Positions 52,714-62,481 are shown, numbered from the stretch's first letter. The stretch is DNA of 64,000 nucleotides from Geminicoccus sp. (GCA_002708995.1 PAPT01000039.1:1-64000), one strand, 5' to 3'. Notes: generated by a model not told the origin, from the letters alone. Made by a program: numbers and translations.

Positions 52714-53712
52714 CTACTGCGTGCTGGCCGCACGCGGGTGGGCATCGCGGTAGGTCTGCAGCAGACGCTCGGTATCGACGTCGGTGTAACGCTGCGTGGT
52801 CGACAGTGCCGAGTGACCGAGCAGCTCCTGAATGGCGCGTAGGTCGGCGCCGTTGCCCAGCAGGTGCGTGGCGTAGGAGTGGCGCAGCGCGTGCGGCGTA
52901 GTGCCTTCGGGCAGGTTCAGGCGAACCCGCAGCTCCTGCAGGCGCTTCTGAATCATCCGTGGGGACAGGCGACCGCCGCGGGCACCGCGGAACAGCTGCA
53001 TGGTCGGATCTTCAGCGAAAGGACAGGCTTCGCGGTACTGCCGGATGGCGTCCGCAACGGTGTTCAGGAACGGAACCTGCCGCGCCTTGTTGCCCTTACC
53101 GAGGATGGTCAGCGCGCCGGTTTCCTGCGCACGGGTCACGTCATCGGTGTTCAGCTCGAGCGCTTCGGAAATCCGCAGGCCACAACCGTAGAGCAGCATC
53201 AGGATCGCGCGGTCGCGCAGGTCGATCCAGCGGTCACCGGGGCGACGGGTCTTGTCGCCGGCGAGGCTGTCAAAGGCCTTGAACAGGTCGGTGACCTCGG
53301 AAATGGTCAGCGCCTTGGGCACAACCGTCGGCTGCTTGGGGTTGCGGATCGACAGAACCGCATCGTTTTCCATGTAGCCCTGACGAGCGGTCCAGCGGAA
53401 GTAAGACCGCACAACCGACAGCGCACGGGCGATCGAAGCCGGCGACTTGCCGTCTTCGCTTTCGTGGCTGAGCCAGGCGCGCATGTCGCGCGAGGACAGG
53501 CTCTCCAGGTGATCACGGGTCAGCGTGGCGCCGACGTGATCGCTGAGGAATTCTACAAAGGCGCGCATGTCGCGCTGGTAGGCGTCCATGGTGTGACGCG
53601 ATGCGCGGCGCTCGGTTTCGAGCCAGCCGACCCATTCCATGACTTTGGACGCTGTGTCGTTGTCCACGCGCGAGAGAGTGTCGGCCAAACGCCGCTGTTC
53701 TGGGGTGCTCAT
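52714..53712 (-). CDS. xerC: tyrosine recombinase XerC
   Basis: 332 residues. The N-terminal SAM-like core-binding domain (about 20-110) is followed by the catalytic domain: Arg180 in GCGLRISEAL, the lysine in GKGNKARQVP, HALRH with His275 and Arg278 region (274-278), His300 in LLGH and Tyr309 in TTQRYT. All residues for chromosome dimer resolution at dif are intact. It overlaps DUF484 by 4 bp (ATGA), an arrangement common in Proteobacteria. Confidence 0.95.
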   Translation of the reverse strand: MSTPEQRRLADTLSRVDNDTASKVMEWVGWLETERRASRHTMDAYQRDMRAFVEFLSDHVGATLTRDHLESLSSRDMRAWLSHESEDGKSPASIARALSVVRSYFRWTARQGYMENDAVLSIRNPKQPTVVPKALTISEVTDLFKAFDSLAGDKTRRPGDRWIDLRDRAILMLLYGCGLRISEALELNTDDVTRAQETGALTILGKGNKARQVPFLNTVADAIRQYREACPFAEDPTMQLFRGARGGRLSPRMIQKRLQELRVRLNLPEGTTPHALRHSYATHLLGNGADLRAIQELLGHSALSTTQRYTDVDTERLLQTYRDAHPRAASTQ

Positions 53713-54455
53713 AGTCTGTCAAATTCCCGGCTGAGGGCAGCGCCAGCGGCGCCACACAAGATTGAAATAAGGTCGTCGGCCTGTTCAGGAGAGAATGCTC
53801 CCGTTTCCCGTGTGCCAAAGGCGAGGACAGCAGGCCGGCGTTGCATGCCGATACTCAGGCGGTAAAGCGCGGAGGATTGCACCTCGTCCGCATGATCGAC
53901 AAAAATAATGGCTTCCTGTCCGGCAACCGGGGACAGGAGGCAGTCTTGATCGCCCATCAGGCGCTCGACCGACCCGGGGGTCAGCCGTCGGAACTGCTCG
54001 ACATGAAATTCGCCGGTCTCGTTCCGGTTGGCCTCGATACCGAGGACAACGAAGGGCACTTCAAAACGGTGCCCGAAGGTGTCCAGAATCGTGGCCACCA
54101 CTGCCGGGATCGAAGAAACCCGGATCAGCTGCAGGAAAACCGAGCGCAGTTCGTCCAAATGAGACTGATTTTCGCGCCCTGCCCTGATCAGGCTGAGGTG
54201 GTTGGTCTTGAGTGATTCATAGCGACGGCGGAAATGCGTCGCCTGAGCGGCGGAAAAGTCCACGACGTTATTCTCGTTCGACATCGCACGCGAAGCGCTC
54301 TCCAGAAGCTCCGGATGGTCGGACAGAAACGTCGGGTTTTCCTGCAGGAAGGTCCGAACAGCGCCCGGCGAAAGCGCCGAAGCTGCTTGGGTCGCTGAGG
54401 ACAGTCCGGCAGTCGCACCACCGGTTATGTTCCCCTGGTTATTCATCATGGGCAA
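53709..54455 (-). CDS. DUF484 family protein
   Basis: Up to 248 residues, starting near tandem methionines MPMMNNQG. The FLQENPTFLSDHPELLESA segment is the DUF484 opening, and IFVDHADEVQSSALYRLSIGMQ is in the GAF-like domain. Genes of this family are regularly next to xerC and overlap it, as here. The function is unknown; a GAF-type sensor is inferred from fold similarity. The first 30 residues, rich in Gly, Thr and Ser, are not conserved. Confidence 0.9.
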   Translation of the reverse strand: MPMMNNQGNITGGATAGLSSATQAASALSPGAVRTFLQENPTFLSDHPELLESASRAMSNENNVVDFSAAQATHFRRRYESLKTNHLSLIRAGRENQSHLDELRSVFLQLIRVSSIPAVVATILDTFGHRFEVPFVVLGIEANRNETGEFHVEQFRRLTPGSVERLMGDQDCLLSPVAGQEAIIFVDHADEVQSSALYRLSIGMQRRPAVLAFGTRETGAFSPEQADDLISILCGAAGAALSREFDRL

Positions 54456-54695
54456 AATTTCCCATCACACCATTAAATGCGACAGACGCTAGCGCCTGCC
54501 TGTTCAAAATGAGTCGTGGCTCCGGTTTGAAATGCGGACCGTTACCACTTTGAGTTTCAGCTTGGAAATTGCTGTCAGGAAACTGACCTTTTGCAACTGC
54601 CGTGCCGAACCCGCGTAATCCATGCGCAATACAGCACAATTATGCTGCTTTCGCACGATCCTCCCCCGAGGATTTCATGGTCTAACCCTATATTG

Positions 54696-55352
54696 TCAAA
54701 GGATAGATTGTCCTGTCCTGCCCCAGTCCGACAAAAAGTCATCCAGACCTTTCGAAGTCAGCGGGTGCTGGTACATATCCCAGAGAACCCGCGGCGGCAG
54801 AGTGCCCACGTCTGCGCCCATTTCCGCAGCGCGCTCTACGTGGCGCGGCGTGCGGATAGAGGCGACGAGAATTTCGGTGCTGTACTGCGGATAGGCGTCG
54901 TAGATGTCCTTGATGCTCTCGATCAGCTCCATCCCGTCCATGCCCATGTCATCAAGGCGCCCGACGAAGGGTGAGATGAAGGTCGCGCCAGCCTTGGCAG
55001 CGAGCAGGGCCTGAGCCGCAGAGAAGCAGAGGGTTACGTTCACCATGGTGCCCTGCGAGGACAGGGTCTTGCAGGTGCGCAGACCGTCGACGGTCAGCGG
55101 CACCTTCACGGCGATGTTGTCCGCAATCTTGGCGAGCTTCTGGCCTTCTTCTATCATGGTGTCGTAGTCGGTCGCCGTCACTTCAGCCGAAACGGGACCG
55201 GGAACAACGTCCGCAATCTCCTTGGTGACTTCAAGGATGTTGCGACCGGACTTAGCGATCAGCGAAGGATTTGTGGTGACTCCATCGACCATTCCGGTGA
55301 CAACGAGTTTCTCCAGCTCGGTCACGTCGGCCGTATCCACGAAAAAGCGCAT
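54696..55352 (-). CDS. transaldolase / fructose-6-phosphate aldolase family protein
   Basis: 218 residues, the short FSA/TalC-type class. [16 protein letters not shown] opens it; [14 protein letters not shown] is family-typical. The Schiff-base Lys83 is in [36 protein letters not shown] and [12 protein letters not shown] complete the active site. It either transfers dihydroxyacetone or splits fructose-6-phosphate; most alphaproteobacterial members are annotated transaldolase. The start ATG 55352 fits family lengths; four upstream residues are possible. It is divergent from priA. Confidence 0.92.
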   Translation of the reverse strand: MRFFVDTADVTELEKLVVTGMVDGVTTNPSLIAKSGRNILEVTKEIADVVPGPVSAEVTATDYDTMIEEGQKLAKIADNIAVKVPLTVDGLRTCKTLSSQGTMVNVTLCFSAAQALLAAKAGATFISPFVGRLDDMGMDGMELIESIKDIYDAYPQYSTEILVASIRTPRHVERAAEMGADVGTLPPRVLWDMYQHPLTSKGLDDFLSDWGRTGQSIL

Positions 55353-55360
55353 TAGCTGCC

Positions 55361-55411
55361 TCAAAATATGATAATCAAATATGCGCTGAAATTGCGCGAC
55401 TCAAATATGCG
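55361..55411. repeat. three copies of a TCAAATATGCG-type direct repeat between fsa-type gene and priA
   Basis: TCAAAATATG at 55361-55370 and the 11-mer TCAAATATGCG at 55375-55385 and again at 55401-55411, all in the same orientation, spaced 14 and 26 bp apart. They lie in the divergent promoter region of the transaldolase gene and priA and could be protein-binding sites. Confidence 0.6.
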
Positions 55412-55497
55412 TGCCTACATAACAAATCGGCCCGGTAATGAAATCATATAACTTGAAGTTCACCCCATAACCAGCTGCAATCTATCAGTTTCGTTGC

Positions 55498-57702
55498 ATG
55501 ACTACAACACGAATCTCCGTTTTATTACCACTTCCCTTCCCCGGACCCTTTGATTATGCGGTCCCGGAGGGAACATATGTGGAACCGGGAAATGTGGTTC
55601 GAGTCCCCCTCGGGCCGCGAACGGCACTGGGCGTGGTCTGGGACCGAGACGAAACTGCCTCTGAGGTCGATGAATCCAAGTTAAAATCCATTACACAGGT
55701 TCTTTCGGCCCAGCCCATCCCCGACTTTCACCGCAAATTTGTCGACTGGGTCGCCCGCTACACCCTGAGCGCGCCGGGAGCCGTGCTGCGCATGACCCTG
55801 TCAGCGCCCGACGGCCTGCTCCCACCCACGGCCGAGCGCTGGGTCCGGGTCGTCCCCGACCAGAGCCCGCCGAAGGGCTACCGCGAGACACCCGCGCGCG
55901 CCACGGTGCTGGCCCTGCTCGGCGACAGTCGGGAGGGCGCGCTGCACCGCCCGGCCGCGATCCAGCGCAGCGGCGTTTCACCCACGGTGCTCGACGGCCT
56001 GATCAAGCTCGGCCTCGTTGAAGCCTTCGAGCGCCGCCCCCGAGGGCGCTGGCCGGTGCCAAAGCTTCGCCGCGACACCTTCGCGCTCAGTCAGGGACAG
56101 CAAGAGGCCGCAGACCGGCTGGTCGCCGATCATGCGCAGGGCTTCGGCGTCTCCCTGATCGACGGGGTTACCGGCTCGGGTAAGACCGAGGTTTATTTCG
56201 ACGTGCTCGACCGTCTGCTCGCCGACCGGGCCAACACAGGCCAGATTCTGGTCATGCTGCCGGAAATTGCGCTGACCGGGCAGTGGCTCAGCCGCTTCAA
56301 GCAGCGCTTCGGCTGCGCCCCGGCGCTGTGGCACTCGGATCTGACCAGCAAGCAGCGCGCTGAGACCTGGCGCGCGGTCGCCGAAGGCGAGGCCCGGGTC
56401 GTGGTCGGCGCGCGTTCGGCGCTGTTCCTGCCCTTCCGTGAGCTGGAGATGATCATCCTCGACGAGGAGCACGACGGCAGCTTCAAGCAGGAAGACGGCG
56501 TGGTCTATCAGGCGCGGGATATGGCCGTGGTCCGGGCCAACATCGCCGACTGTCCCATCGTTCTGGCCAGCGCCACGCCCTCGCTAGAAACCGTGCTCAA
56601 TGCCAACGAAGGCCGCTACCAGCGCCTGATCCTGCCCAGCCGCCACGGCGGGGCGACCATGCCAACGGTCTCGCTGATCAACCTGCGCGAGGACCGGCCC
56701 AAGCGTGGCACGTGGCTGGCGCCGACGCTGGTCGAGGCCGTTGAGAAGCGGTTGGTGGCGGGCGAACAGAGCCTGCTGTTCCTCAACCGCCGGGGCTATG
56801 CCCCGCTGACGCTGTGCAATGCCTGCGGCCACCGCTATAAATGCCCCTCCTGCGATGCGTGGCTGACCGAGCACCGGCTGGCGCGGCGGCTCGTCTGCCA
56901 CCATTGCGGCTTCCAGTCCAAGTCCAGCAACACCTGTACGGCCTGCGGTGAGGAAGACTCGCTGGTCGCCTGCGGTCCCGGGGTAGAGCGCGTGGGCGAG
57001 GAAGTCGTGCGCCGCTTCCCCGACGCCCGGGTGGCCATCGGCTCCTCGGACACCATGCAGCGCCACTCGATCCGTGAGCTGATTCAGGCGGTGGAGCGCG
57101 GCGAGATCGATATTCTCGTCGGCACCCAGATCCTCGCCAAGGGCTACCACTTCCCCGACCTGACGCTGGTGGGCGTGGTCGATGCCGACCTCTCGCTCTA
57201 CGGCAGCGATATCCGGGCGAGTGAAAAGACCTTCCAGCTGCTGCACCAGGTCGCGGGTCGCGCCGGACGGGCCGAGATCCCGGGCGAAGTCATGCTGCAG
57301 ACCCACGAGCCGGACCATCCGGTGATGCAGGCGCTGATCGCCGACGAGCGCGACGCCTTCTATGACACCGAGCTGGGTCAGCGGGAGATGATGGCCCTGC
57401 CCCCCTTCGGCCGGCTGGCGGCAGTAGTGGTCAGCGACCCGGACGAAGACGGCCTCGACGCCTTCTGCCGCGAACTGGTCCAGCGCCAGCCGCGTGAGCC
57501 TGAGGATGCCGATGGCGTCAAAGTACTCGGCCCTGCGGCCGCCCCGATCGCCGTGGTCCGGGGCAGGCACCGGCGGCGATTTCTGGTGCGCAGTGCACCG
57601 GGGGTGCGACTGCAACCCTACCTCGCCCGCTGGCTGGGCGGCCTGAAGACACCGGGCGCGCTACGCATGCGGGTTGATATCGACCCCTATTCCTTTCTGT
57701 AA
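55498..57702 (+). CDS. priA: primosomal protein N' (PriA helicase)
   Basis: 734 residues. The N-terminal 3'BD domain (about 1-100) precedes Walker A GVTGSGKTEVYF, the DEEH box DEEHDGSFKQ, and the zinc region with cysteine pairs beginning CNACGHRYKCPSC, CHHCG and CTACGEED. VGTQILAKGYHFPDL and VAGRAGRAEIPGEV are helicase motifs V and VI. It restarts stalled replication forks by loading DnaB. Start ATG 55498, MTTTRISVLLPLPFPGPFDY. ATP synthase genes, which follow priA in many alphaproteobacteria, do not follow it here. Confidence 0.95.
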   Translation: MTTTRISVLLPLPFPGPFDYAVPEGTYVEPGNVVRVPLGPRTALGVVWDRDETASEVDESKLKSITQVLSAQPIPDFHRKFVDWVARYTLSAPGAVLRMTLSAPDGLLPPTAERWVRVVPDQSPPKGYRETPARATVLALLGDSREGALHRPAAIQRSGVSPTVLDGLIKLGLVEAFERRPRGRWPVPKLRRDTFALSQGQQEAADRLVADHAQGFGVSLIDGVTGSGKTEVYFDVLDRLLADRANTGQILVMLPEIALTGQWLSRFKQRFGCAPALWHSDLTSKQRAETWRAVAEGEARVVVGARSALFLPFRELEMIILDEEHDGSFKQEDGVVYQARDMAVVRANIADCPIVLASATPSLETVLNANEGRYQRLILPSRHGGATMPTVSLINLREDRPKRGTWLAPTLVEAVEKRLVAGEQSLLFLNRRGYAPLTLCNACGHRYKCPSCDAWLTEHRLARRLVCHHCGFQSKSSNTCTACGEEDSLVACGPGVERVGEEVVRRFPDARVAIGSSDTMQRHSIRELIQAVERGEIDILVGTQILAKGYHFPDLTLVGVVDADLSLYGSDIRASEKTFQLLHQVAGRAGRAEIPGEVMLQTHEPDHPVMQALIADERDAFYDTELGQREMMALPPFGRLAAVVVSDPDEDGLDAFCRELVQRQPREPEDADGVKVLGPAAAPIAVVRGRHRRRFLVRSAPGVRLQPYLARWLGGLKTPGALRMRVDIDPYSFL

Positions 57703-57853
57703 GGTGGGCGCGGACGCCCGACCCAGCCGGCTGAAAAGGCCACCCAATCCGCCAATTCGCCCCAAGATGTCACAGAACGCCAGCGTCTCTGACCAGATTT
57801 CGCCTTAAATCGCCCTCAACAAAGGGACAGTTTCATACAAAGGCGAATTTGAT

Positions 57854-58507
57854 ATGCGCTTCCTCCTTGCCCCCCTGCTGCTGCTGGCCGTCGCTGCGAG
57901 CAGTTCCCTGGCCATTGCCGCCGTCACTGTGTTCCGTGCCCCCGACCTGCTAAACACCGCACCGGATCGGGTACAGGTGCTGATGCTCAGCGGGCCGTCG
58001 CTGGCCTTCGTCCCCGACGAGCAGCGTCTGCGGCTGGCCGTGAGCCACCATGCCAGCGGGGCATCGATGGAGCACAGCTTCGACCTTGAGCGCATCGACC
58101 TCAGCGAGTCCGAGCTGCGCGGCCTGAAGCAGGAAACCGGCGAGAGACTGTGGCTGTATCAGATCGCAGAAGACGACCACGGCCGATACCGGCTGGTGCA
58201 GCAGCAGCTGAACCGCTGGGGCCGGCCGGGGGTGCGGGCAGACTACAGCCTCGACCTCGACGTGATCGTGGCAGGGTGCCTGCTGCCCGATGCGCAGGGC
58301 AGGACCGGCAATGCCGACAAGGCCGGGGCCTTCTGGGTCAGCCTGGATGACGGCGGCAATTTCGAAGCCCTCGCCCACCACGAACACAACGGCGCGCGCA
58401 CGGGCGGCGGTCAGCTGCTGCTCGATCCGGCCAAGGAGGTCCGCAGCCTCGACCAGCAGATGCTGAGCGGTCTAAAGGGTCTGCACCCGGCGCTTCAACT
58501 GTGCTGA
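57854..58507 (+). CDS. secreted protein of unknown function
   Basis: 217 residues with a clear signal peptide (MRFLLAPLLLLAVAASSSLAIAA), so exported to the periplasm or beyond. The mature part is soluble, with acidic and Gln-rich stretches and a few cysteines. I recognise no domain. An AAAGGCG-like site precedes the ATG. Coding codon usage is GC3-rich like its neighbours. It is possibly a lineage-specific protein, related in style (QVLMLSG, QVLMIDQP segments) to the DUF2259-type gene at 59345. Confidence 0.6.
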   Translation: MRFLLAPLLLLAVAASSSLAIAAVTVFRAPDLLNTAPDRVQVLMLSGPSLAFVPDEQRLRLAVSHHASGASMEHSFDLERIDLSESELRGLKQETGERLWLYQIAEDDHGRYRLVQQQLNRWGRPGVRADYSLDLDVIVAGCLLPDAQGRTGNADKAGAFWVSLDDGGNFEALAHHEHNGARTGGGQLLLDPAKEVRSLDQQMLSGLKGLHPALQLC

Positions 58508-58862
58508 ATCAGCGGCAGCGGCCTGCAGGGTAATCAACGGCTCTGCATCGGGCTGCCACGGCGCATCCATCACCACCGTGCCGCAGTTGTCGCTCTTCTC
58601 CCAGAAGCCTTCAATCAGGCCCAGACCGGCCATGGCCTGAAGCTGCGGTGCCGGGTTTGTTCTGTGGTGAAGCCCGTTTGCGAGGATATCCTGACACTGC
58701 TTGCGGAACCCGGCGCACAGAATTTCCACCTCGGTCAGAAAGGCGTCTGCGCGGCAGGGCCCGCAGCGCGTCGCCGCCCTGCGCCGTCGCTCCACCGGTC
58801 AGGTTGGGGCCGAGGGCAAGAGGCAGCACGGGGGTATCGGGCCTGGAAACGAGGGTCAGCAT
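58472..58862 (-). pseudogene. possible frameshifted protein of unknown function
   Basis: From ATG 58862 (MLTLVSRPDT) the frame reads about 40 residues, to GGDALRAL, then runs out of phase. The next minus frame continues with DAFLTEVEILCAGFRKQCQ and GLIEGFWEKSDNCGTVVMD to a stop at 58472. The codon usage of both parts is strongly GC3-biased as in real genes here. Removing one C from the CCC run in GGGCCCTGCC (about 58757) joins them. Either a frameshifted gene or an assembly slip. It overlaps the 3' end of the secreted protein at 57854. I recognise no family. Confidence 0.42.
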
Positions 58863-59083
58863 GGGGGCCTTGGCTCCGTGTCTTATCGGTTTTTTGAGGG
58901 CGGGCGACACGGTATGTCGCGTATCACGCCCTGAACCACGCAAACGCAGTGCTACGCGATAAGGGATAAAAATTGCTGTTTTTCCCATTCAGCGAGTTCT
59001 ATTTTTTGGCTTAAATGAAGAACAAACGTCTCAGAGACAGGAGTCACGTCAAAATGAAAGATGCGCCAACAGCCCCCGGAAAC

Positions 59084-59112
59084 GCAAAAGGCCCCGGCGA
59101 TGCCGAGGCCCT
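59084..59112 (-). terminator. rho-independent terminator after tRNA-Asp
   Basis: A 9-bp stem GGCCTCGGC / GCCGGGGCC (one G-T) with a 3-nt loop at 59090-59110 is followed by TTTTGCGTTT on the minus strand. It lies 22 bp past the tRNA 3' end. Confidence 0.8.
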
Positions 59113-59132
59113 TTGAGCGTCTGTTTTACAAA

Positions 59133-59209
59133 TGGCGCGAGTGACGGGGCTCGAACCCGCGACCCCCGGCGTGACAGGCCGGTACTCTAACCAACTGAGC
59201 TACACCCGC
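59133..59209 (-). tRNA. tRNA-Asp (anticodon GTC)
   Basis: A 77-nt cloverleaf with encoded CCA. Acceptor stem GCGGGTG pairs with CACTCGC, then G-CCA. The D arm reads TAGCTCAGTTGG, the anticodon loop CTGTCAC within stem CCGGC/GCCGG, and the T arm GGTTCGAGCCC. The anticodon GTC decodes GAC/GAT (Asp). It stands alone, with its own terminator. Confidence 0.97.
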
Positions 59210-59344
59210 GCAATTTGTGAGCGCTAAGTAGCCCCGCAATTGCGCGATGTCCATAGGGAAAATCGTCAGACCGGACGCTCTGCCTGGCCCGTGCACAGCA
59301 GCCGCGCAGAGATCGTATCGGAGCCTGCGCTAGAAAGGAAAACC

Positions 59345-60174
59345 ATGAGGCCTTGCTCAAACCCATTCCGGCCCGCCCTGCCAACCCCGGTCGCCGCGCT
59401 GCTGGTCCTCCTCGCAGCGCTGGTTGGTCTGAACACCAGCGTCCGGGCCGCCCTCGCCTCGCCGCTGACGCAAAGCTTTCTGATCGGCTTCAACGCAGAA
59501 GCGAGCCACTTCGCCTTCGTCACCTACCAGACCCCGATGTCGAACAGACCGGCTCGGCCGTGCTCTACGTGCTCGAATTGGCGGGGGATCGCTACGTCGG
59601 CGGCACCCCGCGCGGCTTCGGCGGCATGCAGCTCGACGCCGCGGGCGACATCATCAGCAACACCAAAGACGGGGTTGCCGCCCTGCGTGCGGCGCTGACC
59701 GAGCCGAGGTCTCCCCTCGCCCGCTTCGGCATCGAGCTGGGCAATTATCGCCTCCTGTACCTGCACGCCCCCGGTGAGGTGGCCGGTGAAGCGCCAGCGC
59801 GGGCACAGGTGCTGATGATCGACCAGCCCGGCTGGGCATCGGGTGAGGTGGCGCTGGAGATCGAGAGCTTCGACCTGCCCGGCGCAGGTTTGGGTGACGG
59901 GCTGAGCTGCCGCGATATTCTTTGCAATGCCGAGGCGCGGGGCTATGCGCTGACCCTGCGCCGGGATCAGGGCGCGGTCCAGTTGATCCACCGCGACCGC
60001 AGCCTGCCCCGCTTACGCCGCTGCCTGACCCAATTCGGCATCGCGGCGCTGGTTCTGCCCTTTGACAGCCTGGCGGCTTCGGCACCGGTTGCAGTGGCGG
60101 TGATCCGCTACAGCTTCCCGGGCTTTGAGAGGCCGGGGATCGACTATCTCGCCCTGCCCGTGCCGCTCGAATAG
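59345..60174 (+). pseudogene. secreted DUF2259-like protein with single-base frameshift
   Basis: Start ATG 59345 has GAAAGGAAAA upstream. A signal peptide (about residues 1-36) leads to QSFLIGFNAEASHFAFVTYQTP, which has the DUF2259 pattern (GF..D..YFAF). The frame then closes, but the next frame continues with DVEQTGSAVLYVLELAGDRYVGGTPRG and stays open to 60174. Adding one C to the CCCC run at 59532-59535 gives QTPDVEQTGSAVL in one frame. It is therefore either a real frameshift or a homopolymer error. Otherwise about 275 residues; the function is unknown. It lies just upstream of trmFO. Confidence 0.66.
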
Positions 60175-60241
60175 CGGGGCTGAGCGAACCGCTGTCGCGC
60201 TGCAGGTGACCCGCCGAAGATTTGCGCCTAAACTGCATCAC

Positions 60242-61636
60242 ATGACGACTTCAGACACACTCCACATCATCGGCGGCGGTCTGGCCGGCTCGGAAGCCGC
60301 GTGGCAGGCTGCGCAGGCCGGTCAGCGCGTGGTCCTGTACGAGATGCGACGCGAAGGCGTGCGCACCACCGACGCCCACCAGACCGACCAGCTCGCCGAG
60401 CTGGTCTGCTCTAACTCCTTCCGCTCGGATGACGCTGAGGCCAATGCCGTCGGTGTGATCCACGCCGAGCTGCGCCTGTCGGGCTCGCTGATCATGGCCA
60501 AGGGCGACGAGCACGCGGTCCCGGCCGGCGGCGCGCTGGCCGTTGACCGCCACGGTTTCAGCGGTGCGGTTACCGAGGCGATCGAGGCGCACCCGCTGAT
60601 CGAGCTCAGCCGAGAGGAAATCGACGGCTGGCCACCTGCAGACTGGAAACAGGTCATTATCGCCACCGGTCCGTTGACCTCAGACGGGCTGTCACAGGCA
60701 ATTCTCGAGAAGACCGGCGAAGAGCACCTCGCCTTCTTCGACGCCATCGCCCCGATCGTGCACGCGCATTCGATCAACCGCGAAATCGTCTGGGCGCAGT
60801 CGCGCTACGACAAGGGCAACGCCACCGACTACCTCAACTGTCCGATGGACGAGGCGCAGTACAACGCCTTCATCGACGCGATCCTTGAAGGCGAGAAGAC
60901 CGACTTCAAGGAGTGGGAGGCCAATACCCCCTACTTCGAAGCCTGCCTGCCGATCGAGATCATGGCCGCGCGCGGGCGCGAGACGCTGCGCTTCGGGCCA
61001 ATGAAGCCGGTGGGTCTGACCGATCCGCGCACCGGCAAGGCCGCCCACGCGGTGGTACAGCTGCGACAGGACAACCGTCTAGGCACACTGTGGAACATCG
61101 TCGGCTTCCAGACCAAGCTAAAATACGGCGCGCAGGCCGACGTGCTGCGCATGATCCCAGGGCTGGAGGCGGCTGAATTCGCGCGTCTGGGTGGGATCCA
61201 CCGTAACAGCTTCATCCGCTCCCCCGTGCTGCTGGACGAGCAACTACGGCTGCGCGCGGACCCGCGCGTGCGCTTCGCCGGGCAGATCACCGGGGTCGAG
61301 GGCTATATCGAGAGCGCGGCCATCGGCCTGCTCGCCGGGCGGCTGGCCACCGCCGAGATGGCGGGACGGGCCTGCCCCCTGCCCCCGCCGGAAACCGCCA
61401 TGGGCGCCCTGCTCGGGCACCTGACCAACAACGCCAACCCCGACACCTTCCAGCCCATGAACGTGAACTTCGGGCTGTTCCCGCCCCCGCCACCCTTCGA
61501 GATCACCGCCAACGGCAAGAAGCGGAAGATCAAGGGCCGGGACCGGAAAACCCTGCTCGCGCGGGGCGCTTTGCAGGCCTATCCGGACTACGAGAAAGGC
61601 TACCAGTCGAGCCTAATGACGCAGGAGGCTGCCTGA
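60242..61636 (+). CDS. trmFO: methylenetetrahydrofolate--tRNA-(uracil-5-)-methyltransferase TrmFO
   Basis: 464 residues. [21 protein letters not shown] is the FAD motif at the N-terminus. ELVCSNSFR carries the first conserved Cys, and [15 protein letters not shown] the second; both are used in the transfer. [19 protein letters not shown] ends the protein. It methylates U54 of tRNA using 5,10-methylene-tetrahydrofolate and FAD. ATG 60242 was chosen; an upstream open extension is non-conserved. The stop overlaps the next gene by 1 bp (TGATG). Confidence 0.95.
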   Translation: MTTSDTLHIIGGGLAGSEAAWQAAQAGQRVVLYEMRREGVRTTDAHQTDQLAELVCSNSFRSDDAEANAVGVIHAELRLSGSLIMAKGDEHAVPAGGALAVDRHGFSGAVTEAIEAHPLIELSREEIDGWPPADWKQVIIATGPLTSDGLSQAILEKTGEEHLAFFDAIAPIVHAHSINREIVWAQSRYDKGNATDYLNCPMDEAQYNAFIDAILEGEKTDFKEWEANTPYFEACLPIEIMAARGRETLRFGPMKPVGLTDPRTGKAAHAVVQLRQDNRLGTLWNIVGFQTKLKYGAQADVLRMIPGLEAAEFARLGGIHRNSFIRSPVLLDEQLRLRADPRVRFAGQITGVEGYIESAAIGLLAGRLATAEMAGRACPLPPPETAMGALLGHLTNNANPDTFQPMNVNFGLFPPPPPFEITANGKKRKIKGRDRKTLLARGALQAYPDYEKGYQSSLMTQEAA

Positions 61637-62349
61637 TGCATCCGATCCAGATCCACCCGCAGAAAACCCTGACGACCCTCAACGCCGCAAGCTTCGGGCT
61701 GAGCGCCCTGATCATCGCGGCGGCCGGCGCTGCTGCGCAGAGCGACAACGCCCTGACCACCCCGAACCGCGGTTCAACCTTCGACTACGCCTGGGACTAT
61801 GGCCAGATCGACCGCTTCACCGTGCTGTCGGTCGAAGGCAACCGGCTGCGCTACCGCCTCGATTCAGACTACGAGGGCGATGGTGAGTTCGACGACTGGT
61901 CAATCCAGTACTATCAACTCGGCGGGCGGCTCTGGCTGTCGTCGCTTAATCCTGAATACGCCATCGTTTATGCCCCGGTCACAGGCGACGCCATGCCCAC
62001 CGAGATCAACGACGGCGACCGCTTCATCGGCCGGTTTACCCAGTTTGCCTCTGACGGCTTCGCGGACTGGAGCGGTACCTTCGACGAGGTCCAGACGACC
62101 TGCGACTACAGCTTCCCGGCCGAGCCATACCCGACCGACTTCGGCGAAACCCGCACCATGGTCATGGCCTGCGAAGACGTGCCGGTATACGCCGACGGGG
62201 TGGCGTCGACCGACCCTGAGGATGTCTACAGCTACAGTGAAACGTGGTCGCTGGAGCTGGGCATGCCAGTGACCCAGTCTTTCGACATCGACCCGAAGAC
62301 CGGCGCCGCCGACAGCGTCTCGCGGCTGGTTGATTTCGACCTGCGCTGA
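61636..62349 (+). CDS. secreted protein of unknown function
   Basis: 237 residues. A long N-terminal export signal (hydrophobic AASFGLSALIIAAAGAAAQ at about 16-35) is followed by an acidic, aromatic-rich mature part with FDYAWDYGQIDRFTVLSVEGNRL and several Trp/Tyr pairs; only two cysteines are seen in the C-terminal half (TTCDYS, MACEDV), suggesting a disulfide. I recognise no family. It starts 1 bp into the trmFO stop (TGATG), so it is translationally coupled. Codon usage is normal. Confidence 0.7.
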   Translation: MHPIQIHPQKTLTTLNAASFGLSALIIAAAGAAAQSDNALTTPNRGSTFDYAWDYGQIDRFTVLSVEGNRLRYRLDSDYEGDGEFDDWSIQYYQLGGRLWLSSLNPEYAIVYAPVTGDAMPTEINDGDRFIGRFTQFASDGFADWSGTFDEVQTTCDYSFPAEPYPTDFGETRTMVMACEDVPVYADGVASTDPEDVYSYSETWSLELGMPVTQSFDIDPKTGAADSVSRLVDFDLR

Positions 62350-62481
62350 GGCGCTGCACCGCCGCCGCACTTCAACCCTGCTCATCAGCGACGATAAGCG
62401 GGTTGGCGATCCGCGCCTGAAACCTTACATCTAGACTTTAGAACGCCGTCATTCGGCACGCAGAAACTGGAGAGATAGACA

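Noticed and set aside
54456-54695. Promoter with TTGACA at about 54700 for DUF484-xerC
   Set aside because: The -35 match is good, but no acceptable -10 box follows at 16-18 bp, and it is far from the start codon.
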